Origin: CAYYNP01 sp964472545
GTDB taxonomy: Bacteria; Planctomycetota; Planctomycetia; Pirellulales; Thermoguttaceae
Direction: 5' to 3'
Length of the DNA stretch: 22,692 nucleotides
Assembly: GCA_964472545.1 (NCBI GenBank)
Contig: CAYYNP010000160.1
Span: 1-22,692 of the forward strand
The position numbers and the translations under genes were made by a program. The notes beneath the pieces were generated by a model. That model made no database searches and had not been told where the DNA came from. It saw only the letters and a program-made list of their open reading frames with translations. Shown in pieces: positions 7,989-15,624 of the stretch (the first letter of the stretch is position 1; every line of letters starts with the position of its first letter).

Positions 7989-8852
7989 CTAGCCATTCCT
8001 CACTACTCGTACACGTCCGGTGAAATACAGATCCACCAGCTTGTTGAAATCTTCGAAGGAATCTCGTCTCGGCACGTCGAATATCACCACGACGACACCG
8101 TCGTAGACCTGGAGATGCCGAGCCACTTGTCCAAAACAGCGGTCGTATTCCGACTGGGAAGGCGACTTCTTGAGTTCGATGGCGACCTTTGTGCCAAGCG
8201 CAATATCGCAACGGGTATCGCCTCGCTCCTCGCGCACGTCCAGTCCGGCAGCTCTAATCTGTTTCGAGCTTCGTAGGTGAAGAGATAATTCTGACTTGTA
8301 CGCCTCTTCGCTATTCCTTCGCAGTGCGGGTGACCATTCACCTATTTCGGAGCATACGCTGTCAAGGAGCAAGTCACGCGTACCGGGAGCCTGTGCGGAG
8401 ACCGCCGCATCGTGTTCGCGGATGTATCCCAATACGGCCTCGTACCTCGCTGCCAGGGAATCGTCGGCAGCACAGAAGTCCAGGAACCTCCCAGGCAGTT
8501 CCGACCACCGAATTCCATGGGCGTTCCTGAGACCGCTCTCGGTTGGCCGCAATCCCTTCTCTGCCCAGTGCGCCGCAACTGGTAGCCTTCCTTCATCACG
8601 AAGCACCTCGCAAGCAAGATCACCATAGGCTGACATGATCGCTTCAAGTGGAGTCCGTTGAAGGTCCAATCGATTCGGTGAGTCTCCCGCCAACTGCTGC
8701 AGTTTCGAATACGGCGTGGCGCCGAACATCCTTCTGAATTCGTGCTTCGGAATTCCTGCCTTCCTGAGGAAGTCCCGGTACTTGAGCGAGCCGCCAGACT
8801 GGGCCTTGAGCGTGTTGTAGATGGCAACGATTTCGGTCTTGGTGTGAGCCAT
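7989..8852 (-). CDS. Putative PD-(D/E)XK nuclease with helical N-terminal domain
   Basis: This 287-residue cytoplasmic protein has no signal peptide. The C-terminal third fits the PD-(D/E)XK nuclease fold: Glu188 in a helix (YKSELSLHLR), Asp216 in CDIALG, Glu226-Leu-Lys228 in VAIELKKS, and a helix with Gln242 (FGQVARHL) before the strand VVVVIFD. The order E...D-x9-ExK...Q matches restriction-type endonucleases. The N-terminal part is helical, with KYRDFLRKAGIPKHEFRRMFG (about 24-44) looking like a helix-turn-helix. Residues 80-125 (EGRLPVAAHWAEKGLRP) loosely resemble repeats found beside homing endonucleases. It probably cleaves DNA, but no methylase or other partner is seen. It lies between the toxin pair and HzsA-like protein 1. 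No clear ribosome binding site precedes the ATG. Family identity is uncertain; the nuclease fold is likely. Confidence 0.65.
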   Translation of the reverse strand: MAHTKTEIVAIYNTLKAQSGGSLKYRDFLRKAGIPKHEFRRMFGATPYSKLQQLAGDSPNRLDLQRTPLEAIMSAYGDLACEVLRDEGRLPVAAHWAEKGLRPTESGLRNAHGIRWSELPGRFLDFCAADDSLAARYEAVLGYIREHDAAVSAQAPGTRDLLLDSVCSEIGEWSPALRRNSEEAYKSELSLHLRSSKQIRAAGLDVREERGDTRCDIALGTKVAIELKKSPSQSEYDRCFGQVARHLQVYDGVVVVIFDVPRRDSFEDFNKLVDLYFTGRVRVVRNG

Positions 8853-8916
8853 TGCCGGTATAGCTAACTTATCTTTTGCCCGAGTTACCGCTTGTCGGTG
8901 CCGGCCTGCGCCGGGA

Positions 8917-9117
8917 TCAAGGAGTTTCGGGGGCCTTCTGGGGCTCTGACTGGACGGCAGGCCGTGGAGGATACTTGACGTACCGCTGACCGGATGCTTC
9001 CTGCCGTGCCTTGATGTCGCGGAAGATCTCCTTCAGATTGTAGCCAAACCGTGACGCGTGCTCGTCACGCACCGCGCGGACCTCGGCAACGATGGGATCA
9101 GTCGTCTCGGTCTTCAT
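8917..9117 (-). CDS. Small putative antitoxin partner of the PIN toxin
   Basis: This 66-residue hydrophilic protein begins TDPIVAEVRAVRDEHASRFG, continues into NLKEIFRDIKARQEASG, and ends in a proline-rich tail. Its start lies inside the end of the PIN gene (20-base overlap), which is strong evidence for translational coupling. Small proteins with the DPIVxEVRxxRDEHAxxF pattern commonly follow PIN toxins of this type in planctomycetes and cyanobacteria, from my recollection. No DNA-binding domain is recognisable; the sequence is mostly predicted helix, suited to wrapping a toxin. Gene order is toxin first, the reverse of typical vapBC. The antitoxin role rests on position and size only. Confidence 0.6.
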   Translation of the reverse strand: MKTETTDPIVAEVRAVRDEHASRFGYNLKEIFRDIKARQEASGQRYVKYPPRPAVQSEPQKAPETP

Positions 9118-9592
9118 GATCGGATTCCATCAGTTCATCGGGAGTGCAGATGATTGGCGGTTCGTAACCGGCACGGCGACATACCGCTTCGATTTGTGGC
9201 CGCATGGCTGCGTTGGCGATGTGCCGACAATTCCACGTTACCAGAAACTCGACACCATTGCTAGCGGCGATCGCAATATGAGCGGCATCCTCCGCTGCTT
9301 TCTCCGGAATGGCACCTGCCGAAACGAGTTGCCCCGCAAGTTCGAGTGCTTCGTCGCTTGCGTCCAGCAGTGTTACCGACGCAAGGGCCGTGATACGATC
9401 ACGGGCTGCATCGGCGTCACCCGCGCTTGCTTCGTCGACTACGAACTGTGAAGCTACCAGTTCGAAACGGTCGGCGGCTCTGTTCCACCATTGGCGAGTG
9501 TTCTGCTGATGCCCGGCGATCACGACGTCACGCGATGGCCACGCGGTCAGGTAGCTGACAATGGTCGTTTCGATGTACGCCTTTGGCTTCAT
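9098..9592 (-). CDS. PIN-domain (VapC-family) toxin
   Basis: This 164-residue protein opens with KPKAYIETTIVSYLT, a variant of the PIN motif in which the first acidic residue is Glu8 rather than Asp. Further acidic positions are Glu54 (VVDEASAGD) and Asp102 (AEDAAHIAIA), followed by TWNCRHIAN with Asn121. This is the standard four-residue metal-binding set of PIN ribonucleases, which cut tRNA, rRNA or mRNA. The length is normal for the subgroup and the protein is probably intact and cytoplasmic. It starts 18 bases after the stop of HzsA-like protein 2 and overlaps the small downstream gene by 20 bases. It was possibly inserted into a pre-existing transcription unit. The cellular target cannot be told from the sequence. 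Confidence 0.85.
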   Translation of the reverse strand: MKPKAYIETTIVSYLTAWPSRDVVIAGHQQNTRQWWNRAADRFELVASQFVVDEASAGDADAARDRITALASVTLLDASDEALELAGQLVSAGAIPEKAAEDAAHIAIAASNGVEFLVTWNCRHIANAAMRPQIEAVCRRAGYEPPIICTPDELMESDHEDRDD

Positions 9593-9610
9593 CTGTTTGC
9601 GACTCGCTCG

Positions 9611-12502
9611 TTACTGCCTAACCACCAACGGCACCGGCCGAAACTCGGCGTCGTCTTTCCACTTCAGATTCTTCTTGCCCCGGTGCGTCCCGTAGTACGG
9701 GGCGTTGGCGTCGATCCAGGTAACGATGCGAATGAACTCTTCGCGGGTGAGGTTTCCTCGGCACGGGTCTTGGCGAATCCGCTCGACCATCTTGCTGCGA
9801 TGCGAGCCGAACGTCAGCGGCGGCTCGGCCGGCACGTGGGAACTGCCGAAGCCGCAGGTGTGCAGATAGCTCACCAGGTTGTTGCGGGTGAGGTTTTCGT
9901 ACGAACGGTTCCACAGCCCGGTCAGTTCACCGGTCAGCACCAGATCGCCCTGGGGGTTCTCGCCGCTATGGCAGCGTACGCAATGCTTGTCGAGCGTCGG
10001 TTGCACGTCGACCGCGTAGTGCACCATCCGCGGCCCCGTATCGCCCGGCTGGGGGTAGAGGGCCTCGACGGGATGGTCCAAGGCCATCGGGTTGGCCGTT
10101 CGCAGGTTGGGCGCCTTGCGGCGGACTTCATGGCACCCAACGCAGGAGCGGTTTTCGCCGGGCATCAGGTTGATGAACGTCCGCATCCGCTGCAACTCCA
10201 TGAAGTTCTCGTCCAGCGCCTGGAAGAAGAGGTTCTCGTTCGCCGGCACGGTAAAGAAGGCCGACCCGTCCTCGCGGACCGTGGCGATGCCGTGGACCTT
10301 CTTGACCGCCACGTCGCCCCCGAGGCTCACGGCCGACGCCTGCTGGCCGGTGCCGTCGCCCTGTCGGCTGGCCCGATAGGTGTCGTACCAGCCGAGGTTC
10401 AAAGCGTCCATCACGCGGATGTATTTGACCCGTCCCCGTTCGACGCCCGTCAGGCCCTGGTAGACGTCGCGCAGGAAGACGGTGGCCAGTCCTTCCGATT
10501 TGGCCCGACGGGTGTCGACGTCGTCGGTGTCGGCCACCGAAGCGACCATCGGGGGCGTGCGGCGCGGCCGTAGCGGCGTGGGCTGCTGACACGACAGATC
10601 CGGGTCGCGGTAAAGCTCCGCCCGATTGCCCCACGCGTCGAGCACGTAGATCCCGTAATCGGCCCCCTTGTTGAACTCGACGCCGGCCGGCCGATGGGCC
10701 ACCAGGAAGAACCGCTCCGAGAACGGGAACGGCTCGCGGAAGGGGCCGCCGTTGCTCTTCATGGGGAACAGGCCGGCGTAGGATATCTCGGGCGTGATGT
10801 TGGTGAGCCCTTGGGCGTTGCGCCGATTGCGGCGGCCGTCGACCAGCACCACCGAGCCGGCCATGCCGCCGTGGTGTCCGGCGCCGATCGCCACCAGCCG
10901 GCGGCTGCCCGGGATGCTGCACGCGTTGGTCATCGCCCCGGGCCGCACGAGGTTGTTCTTGTGTACGTGGTCCGAGCCGCTGCCGTCGGGATGGATCGAC
11001 CAGAGGCTCTGGGCGTTGCCGAATCCCTTGTCGATATACTCCCACCGCATGTAGACCACCCGGCCGTCGTCGAGCACACAAGGGTTGATCTCGTTGACCT
11101 GGCCTCGCGAAATACACCGAATGTTCCCGCCGTCGGCGTCCATCAAGTGCAGCGTGGTCACGGTGGCCGGGAAACAGAGGACCGAACGCTCAGAACGCGT
11201 GGAAGCGAACATGATCTTGCCGTCGGGCAGATAGATCGGGTCGATGTCGTCGTAGCCTTTTCCGCAGAAGACGCCGTTGAACTCGTCGATCGTCTGCGTC
11301 TCGCGTGCTCCACTGAACGTAAGCTGTCGCAACCTACTGCCGGGCGCGCGGCGTCCCGTCTTCGGGTCGACGTCGATTTCGTAGATCCTAAACAGCCCGG
11401 CGTCTTCGGCGTAACAGAACACGATCTTCGTGGCGTCGCACGAGAGGTCGAACCGGCCGAACACGCCGTTGGCCAGTTCGGGCACTAATTCCGTCACGTT
11501 GCCGTCGGGCGTAACCGGTGAAAGGACGCAGAGATTGCCGCCCGGATCGCCTTTGGTAAGATGCCCCGTGTAGGTGCTGAAGCTGCGGCCCTTTTGCTTG
11601 ACGAACAGGAGTCTGTCGAACTTCAGTGCCGGATCGGCCAGCATGGCCCGGCGGCGCAGGGCCGACAGTGCGTCTTCGATCGGCTGCTTCTGCTGGGGCG
11701 TGCCGTTCTCGGCGGCCGATTGCTTCTTCTGTAACTCGGCCAGTTGCTTCAGCAGTTGCGGTCCATTGGGATACTCGGCGCCGAATTCCGCGGCCATGCT
11801 CTGGATGGCCAAACGCAGCGCCTCGACGTTCACGCTGTTCGGCGGCAAGAAGATCCGCCGGCAGTTGACCTGCATCCGGCCGAGGTTCGCTTCGCGCGGG
11901 GCCGGCTTCCACTCTTCGGGAAACGCCACCGGCGACTCGATCCGCAAGGCATGCACGCGAGGGGGCAGCCCGGCGCGGGCGAACTTCAGCACGTGTTTTC
12001 CCTTGGTGGCCGGAATCTTGCAGGCCTCGTGCCATTCGATGCCGTGAAAGTCGGTCGCGTCTCGGGGCAGATCGTGTTGCGGATGGCGATCCATATACGG
12101 CGGCGGATTGCCGGTCACGCGCCCACAACCGGTGCCGATCCGCCGTCCGTCCAGCAGTATCTCCACCGGCCGCTGCGCGGGCGAGCCGTAACAGACGTGC
12201 AGCGTGTAGGTGGCGTCGACGGGCAACTCGACGTCGAATTCGATCGCCCAGGGCAACTGGCCGCCGTCGGCGACGACAAGCTGCGGGAACTTGTCGCGAT
12301 AATCGGCGTACAGGTCCGGGTTCGGCACGACCCAGCCGTTGCCCCGATCGAACGTCCAAGCGTCGATCGCAAACGAGCCGGCCGGTTTCGCCGCAGGAGG
12401 CGCCGCCGAAAACGCGCTGCTTCCAGCAGCCACATACGCTACGCCGAGCGCCACCAGCCAGAAACGGCCGCGCCGCCCCGAGAAGAAACCACCGCATCCC
12501 AT
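9611..12502 (-). CDS. HzsA-related secreted diheme cytochrome c, short form
   Basis: The protein has 963 residues from the ATG at 12502, chosen because GGAGGA (12509-12514) lies 6 bases upstream and a signal peptide follows (RFWLVALGVAYVAAGSSA); an in-frame GTG at 12541 has neither. One N-terminal beta-sandwich module opens with GSFAIDAWTFDRGN (42-55). A propeller-like region carries VLSPVTPDG, MDADGGN and RWEYIDKG, then the HZS-alpha-like block YQGLTGVERGRVKYIRVM (681-698). Haem c sites are CVGCH (787-791) and CVRCH (841-845). It is a clear paralogue of the gene at 4466-7933 along its length but has a single N-terminal module. Shared cysteines outside the haem motifs include CIS (463), SCxxPxPLRPRR (638) and the CGFG block (883). 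It is probably periplasmic, and its electron partners and substrate are unknown. The upstream gap of 185 bases holds no convincing promoter. Confidence 0.85.
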   Translation of the reverse strand: MGCGGFFSGRRGRFWLVALGVAYVAAGSSAFSAAPPAAKPAGSFAIDAWTFDRGNGWVVPNPDLYADYRDKFPQLVVADGGQLPWAIEFDVELPVDATYTLHVCYGSPAQRPVEILLDGRRIGTGCGRVTGNPPPYMDRHPQHDLPRDATDFHGIEWHEACKIPATKGKHVLKFARAGLPPRVHALRIESPVAFPEEWKPAPREANLGRMQVNCRRIFLPPNSVNVEALRLAIQSMAAEFGAEYPNGPQLLKQLAELQKKQSAAENGTPQQKQPIEDALSALRRRAMLADPALKFDRLLFVKQKGRSFSTYTGHLTKGDPGGNLCVLSPVTPDGNVTELVPELANGVFGRFDLSCDATKIVFCYAEDAGLFRIYEIDVDPKTGRRAPGSRLRQLTFSGARETQTIDEFNGVFCGKGYDDIDPIYLPDGKIMFASTRSERSVLCFPATVTTLHLMDADGGNIRCISRGQVNEINPCVLDDGRVVYMRWEYIDKGFGNAQSLWSIHPDGSGSDHVHKNNLVRPGAMTNACSIPGSRRLVAIGAGHHGGMAGSVVLVDGRRNRRNAQGLTNITPEISYAGLFPMKSNGGPFREPFPFSERFFLVAHRPAGVEFNKGADYGIYVLDAWGNRAELYRDPDLSCQQPTPLRPRRTPPMVASVADTDDVDTRRAKSEGLATVFLRDVYQGLTGVERGRVKYIRVMDALNLGWYDTYRASRQGDGTGQQASAVSLGGDVAVKKVHGIATVREDGSAFFTVPANENLFFQALDENFMELQRMRTFINLMPGENRSCVGCHEVRRKAPNLRTANPMALDHPVEALYPQPGDTGPRMVHYAVDVQPTLDKHCVRCHSGENPQGDLVLTGELTGLWNRSYENLTRNNLVSYLHTCGFGSSHVPAEPPLTFGSHRSKMVERIRQDPCRGNLTREEFIRIVTWIDANAPYYGTHRGKKNLKWKDDAEFRPVPLVVRQ

Positions 12503-12508
12503 CACGAG

Positions 12509-12514
12509 TCCTCC
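12509..12514 (-). promoter_or_regulatory. Ribosome binding site for HzsA-like protein 2
   Basis: GGAGGA on the minus strand, 6 bases before the ATG at 12502. It decides the start against the longer GTG-initiated frame. Confidence 0.75.
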
Positions 12515-12687
12515 AGCGGAAGCGCAGAATCCAGACCTCACGCAGCGAACCGATTCGGGGTGCCGTCTACGCTACCTACAACCCCGTAACCTTAAGCGTC
12601 ATTATGCCATATCTCGGTCGATGTGGCTACCCGATTTGAACCGCTGCAGATACGGCATCGGCAACCGAACCGCCCGATATTGAACCT

Positions 12688-13974
12688 TCACTTCCCAATA
12701 CAATACAGATGCTTGTCCGACCGGATGAACAAGTTCCCTTGGGATACGGCGATCGACGCCTGGCACCTTTCGTCGATCGTATTGCGGGCGACGATATCGA
12801 GCTCCGGCCCCGCCGTCAGAACGGCCGTCTCGCCGGCTTCCGAAAGGAAGTAGATGTGGCCCCCGGCGAGCACGGGCGACGCGCAGTGATTGCCGCCGAT
12901 GCGGGTCTGCCGGGCGATCTCTCCGTCGGCGGCTCGGAAACAGGTGACCACACCACCGTCGGTCACCCCGTAGAGATAAGCGTTGCTGTAGAGCAGCGAC
13001 GACTGCCTGGGCACGCCCTTGCGGGCTTCCCAGACGACGTGGCTGTCGGTGACCTCTCCCTTTCCCCCGGTGCGAACCGCGCGCAGCACGTGCTCCATGT
13101 AGCCCGAGGCCGAGAAGATCCGTCCGCCGCCGGTGGCGAATCCCGAAGTTACCCCCTCACCTTCGCTGTAGACCGACCAGATCCGTTGGCCGGTTTCCGG
13201 ATCGAATCCTTGAATCACGTCGCCGGCGGTGCTGATCAATTGGGGCTTTCCGTCGACCTCGAGAACGTTCGGCGTGACGTGGGCCACGCGGGACATGCCT
13301 CGCCGGGCCGTCCAAACCCGTTTCCCGGTCCGCACGTCCAGGGCAAGGATGAAGGCCTTGTCCCAGGGGATCCGCCAGCCCAGTTTCTCCTCGTCGGTAT
13401 TGTTCGGCCAGGTCCCCGGTTTGTCGACGGGGTTGCTTCCGTCGAAGGGCATGATCAACAGGTTCTTGTAGACGATGGGCGACGCGCCCAGGCCGTGACG
13501 GCTGTAGTGTTTCACGTCGCGATTCGTCCAGGCGATCGACCCGTCGAAGTCGAGCGCCGCGATGCCGCCGCTGCTGAACACGGCGTAGACCCTTTCGCCG
13601 TCGGTTACCGGCGTCGGTGTGGCGTGCGAGTTCTTTCGCTCCTTGTGTTGGGGTACCTGGCGAAAGACCTCACGGCGCCAGAGTATCTTCCCCGACGGCC
13701 GATCGACGCAGATCACACGGCAGGAGACGCCGTCTTCGGAGGTAGAAGTCAGGAAGATCCGATCGCCCCAAACGATCGGAGACGACCACCCGATGCCCGG
13801 AATCGCCGTTTTCCAGACCACGTTGGACGTGGGGCTCCAGTGCCGGGGAAGATCCGTCTCCGCAGAAACGCCCTGACCGGTCGGCCCGCGGAAACGGGGC
13901 CAGTTTTCCGCATGTGCCGCTACGGCACTCAGGACGGTTGACAACACGGCCAGTGAGTGAAGGGTCCTCGACAT
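12688..13974 (-). CDS. Secreted PQQ-binding-like beta-propeller repeat protein
   Basis: This 428-residue protein is read from the ATG at 13974, which starts a signal peptide (SLAVLSTVLSAVAAHAENW); the frame runs open to 14079 but the extra residues are not signal-like. The mature protein begins NWPRFRGPTGQGVS, the standard opening of planctomycete PQQ-like proteins. Blade motifs include SGKILWRREV, TGKRVWTARRG and TGQRIWSVYSEG, and it ends in LYCIGK. A seven- or eight-bladed propeller is expected. Catalytic residues of true quinoproteins are not evident. It is the first gene of the seven-gene minus-strand run and is divergent from the sulfatase across a 205-base region. The ribosome binding site is weak (GAGAG). 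Function is unknown; an exported binding or assembly role is inferred. Confidence 0.85.
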   Translation of the reverse strand: MSRTLHSLAVLSTVLSAVAAHAENWPRFRGPTGQGVSAETDLPRHWSPTSNVVWKTAIPGIGWSSPIVWGDRIFLTSTSEDGVSCRVICVDRPSGKILWRREVFRQVPQHKERKNSHATPTPVTDGERVYAVFSSGGIAALDFDGSIAWTNRDVKHYSRHGLGASPIVYKNLLIMPFDGSNPVDKPGTWPNNTDEEKLGWRIPWDKAFILALDVRTGKRVWTARRGMSRVAHVTPNVLEVDGKPQLISTAGDVIQGFDPETGQRIWSVYSEGEGVTSGFATGGGRIFSASGYMEHVLRAVRTGGKGEVTDSHVVWEARKGVPRQSSLLYSNAYLYGVTDGGVVTCFRAADGEIARQTRIGGNHCASPVLAGGHIYFLSEAGETAVLTAGPELDIVARNTIDERCQASIAVSQGNLFIRSDKHLYCIGK

Positions 13975-14104
13975 GCTCTCGCCCGGGGGTGCTGAGGGCT
14001 GGGATATCCGACGCCCGCGGCGTCCATATCCGGACGATATCAGTTCATCTGGGCACCTGCAAGAACATTGCCCTACCACTGCCCCAAGATTCGCTCCCGG
14101 TGCG

Positions 14105-14134
14105 TTGGCTTTCTGCCCGAGCTTGGGTTAGACT
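14105..14134 (+). promoter_or_regulatory. Candidate promoter for the sulfatase cluster
   Basis: TTGGCT (14105-14110) and TAGACT (14129-14134) are spaced 18 bases apart, in the sequence GGGTTAGACT, 46 bases upstream of the GTG start. This sits in the 205-base divergent region between the PQQ-like gene and the sulfatase. It is a match by eye. Confidence 0.4.
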
Positions 14135-14179
14135 GGCCCTGGCGAAACCGGAGAAAGATGAGAATAAGGGACCACCCCC

Positions 14180-15556
14180 GTGAAACGACAAACCGCTCGG
14201 GGCATCTGCGCGCTGCTAGTATTCTGCTACGTCGGCTCGGCGGTCGCCGCGGACGAAACGCCCCAGCGGCCGAACATCGTGCTCTGCATGACCGACGACC
14301 AGGGCTGGGGCGACGTCGGCTACAACGGCTTGACGAAGATCCGCACGCCCAACCTCGACGCCATGGCCGCCGCGGGCATGCGACTGAATCGCTTCTATGC
14401 CCAGCAGGCCTGTTCGCCGGCACGCGCCAGCGTGATGACCGGCCGCCACTGCAACCGGATGGGCGTCTTTTGGGCCGGCAACCTGTTTCGCAAACAGGAG
14501 ATCACCATTGCCCAGGCCGTGAAGCGGGCCGGATACGCCACCGGGCATTTTGGCAAATGGCACCTCAACGGCGTGGCCGGGCCGGGCAAGGTGATGTCGA
14601 ACAGCAACCCGTTCGCCCCGCGCAACTGCGGCTTCGACGAGTCGTTCTCGGTCACCAACTACTTCGAACTCGACTGGACCTTCGGCCATAACGGCACTCC
14701 GACCAAGGTCACCGGCGACGGGTCGGAGGCCATCGTCGCCCGCGCACTGAAGTTCATCGCCGACGTCTCCGAGAAGAAGCAGCCGTTTCTGGCCGTCGTC
14801 TGGTTCGGCAGCCCCCACGTGCCGCACCGCCCCTTGCCCGCCGATCTGGCGGTTGCCGGCGGCTCGGGCTATTACGGCGAACTGGTGGCCATGGATCGCA
14901 GCATGGGTACGCTGCGCAGCGGCCTGCGTAAGTTGGGCATCGCCGAGAACACCATCGTCTGGTATTGCAGCGACAACGGCGGATGGTTCGACCCCAAACG
15001 CCCGGACGCGCACGGCACCAACGCCGGACTCCGCGGCCGCAAGGGCGACGTGTGGGAGGGCGGCATCCGCGTGCCCTGCGTTATCGAGTGGCCCGCAAAG
15101 ATCACACGGCCGGTGGTGACCGACGTGCCCGCCGGCGTGATCGATATCTACCCCACGTTGGTCGATATCCTCCAGATCGAGATCTCCGATCAGGTCCGGC
15201 CGATCGACGGCATTAGTCTCGTGCCGCTGTTCGACGGGAAGATGCCATCGCGGCCCAAACCGATGGGCTTCTGGCAGTACGCCGAAAACCAGCCCGAATT
15301 CAACACCAACTCCGGCCCCTCGGCCTTAAGCGACAACCGCTACAAGCTCGTCAAACCGGCCCCCGACCGATGGGAGCTTTACGATCTGATTGCCGATCGG
15401 GAGGAGAGCCTCGACGTCGCCGGAGAGCAGCCAGAGGTTCTCGAACGCATGAAGGCGGAGTTGGAAACCTGGCAACTCTCGGTAATCCGCAGTTGGCACG
15501 GCAAGGATTACCCAGAGGGTCGGGTGATCCAGCCGGAGAAGCCCAAGACACCGTGA
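14180..15556 (+). CDS. Secreted S1-family sulfatase (arylsulfatase-like)
   Basis: This 458-residue enzyme starts at a GTG with AAGGG about 9 bases upstream, followed by a signal peptide ending near AVAADE. It hydrolyses sulfate esters through a formylglycine. The modification motif CSPAR is intact at 78-82 (ACSPARASVMTGRH), and the Ca-binding residues Asp39-Asp40 (TDDQGWGDVGY) are present. Further active-site residues are Lys126 and His128 (GKWHLNG), His213 (SPHVPH), Asp265-Asn266 (CSDNGGW) and Lys288 (GRKGDVWEGG). Length is normal for the family. It heads a plus-strand set with two glycosidase-like genes, suggesting desulfation of a glycan before cleavage. No maturase gene is in the window. 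The substrate cannot be told. Confidence 0.92.
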   Translation: MKRQTARGICALLVFCYVGSAVAADETPQRPNIVLCMTDDQGWGDVGYNGLTKIRTPNLDAMAAAGMRLNRFYAQQACSPARASVMTGRHCNRMGVFWAGNLFRKQEITIAQAVKRAGYATGHFGKWHLNGVAGPGKVMSNSNPFAPRNCGFDESFSVTNYFELDWTFGHNGTPTKVTGDGSEAIVARALKFIADVSEKKQPFLAVVWFGSPHVPHRPLPADLAVAGGSGYYGELVAMDRSMGTLRSGLRKLGIAENTIVWYCSDNGGWFDPKRPDAHGTNAGLRGRKGDVWEGGIRVPCVIEWPAKITRPVVTDVPAGVIDIYPTLVDILQIEISDQVRPIDGISLVPLFDGKMPSRPKPMGFWQYAENQPEFNTNSGPSALSDNRYKLVKPAPDRWELYDLIADREESLDVAGEQPEVLERMKAELETWQLSVIRSWHGKDYPEGRVIQPEKPKTP

Positions 15557-15613
15557 CGGACCGCGCAGCCTTTCGCGGTATTCAGATTCGCAAACTGAAG
15601 TCCCTTTCACGCT

Positions 15614-15619
15614 AGGAGG
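15614..15619 (+). promoter_or_regulatory. Ribosome binding site for the GH32/43-like gene
   Basis: A perfect AGGAGG lies 5 bases before the ATG at 15625, predicting strong translation. Confidence 0.8.
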
Positions 15620-15624
15620 ACCCC

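Noticed and set aside
4466..12502. Hydrazine synthase and anammox metabolism
   Set aside because: Only alpha-like proteins are present, with changed haem-site context and no beta/gamma genes; the other genes point to a glycan-degrading planctomycete.
12688..14079. Longer start at 14079 for the second PQQ-like gene
   Set aside because: The extra 35 residues are Arg/Pro/Gly-rich and would bury the signal peptide that begins at the ATG at 13974.
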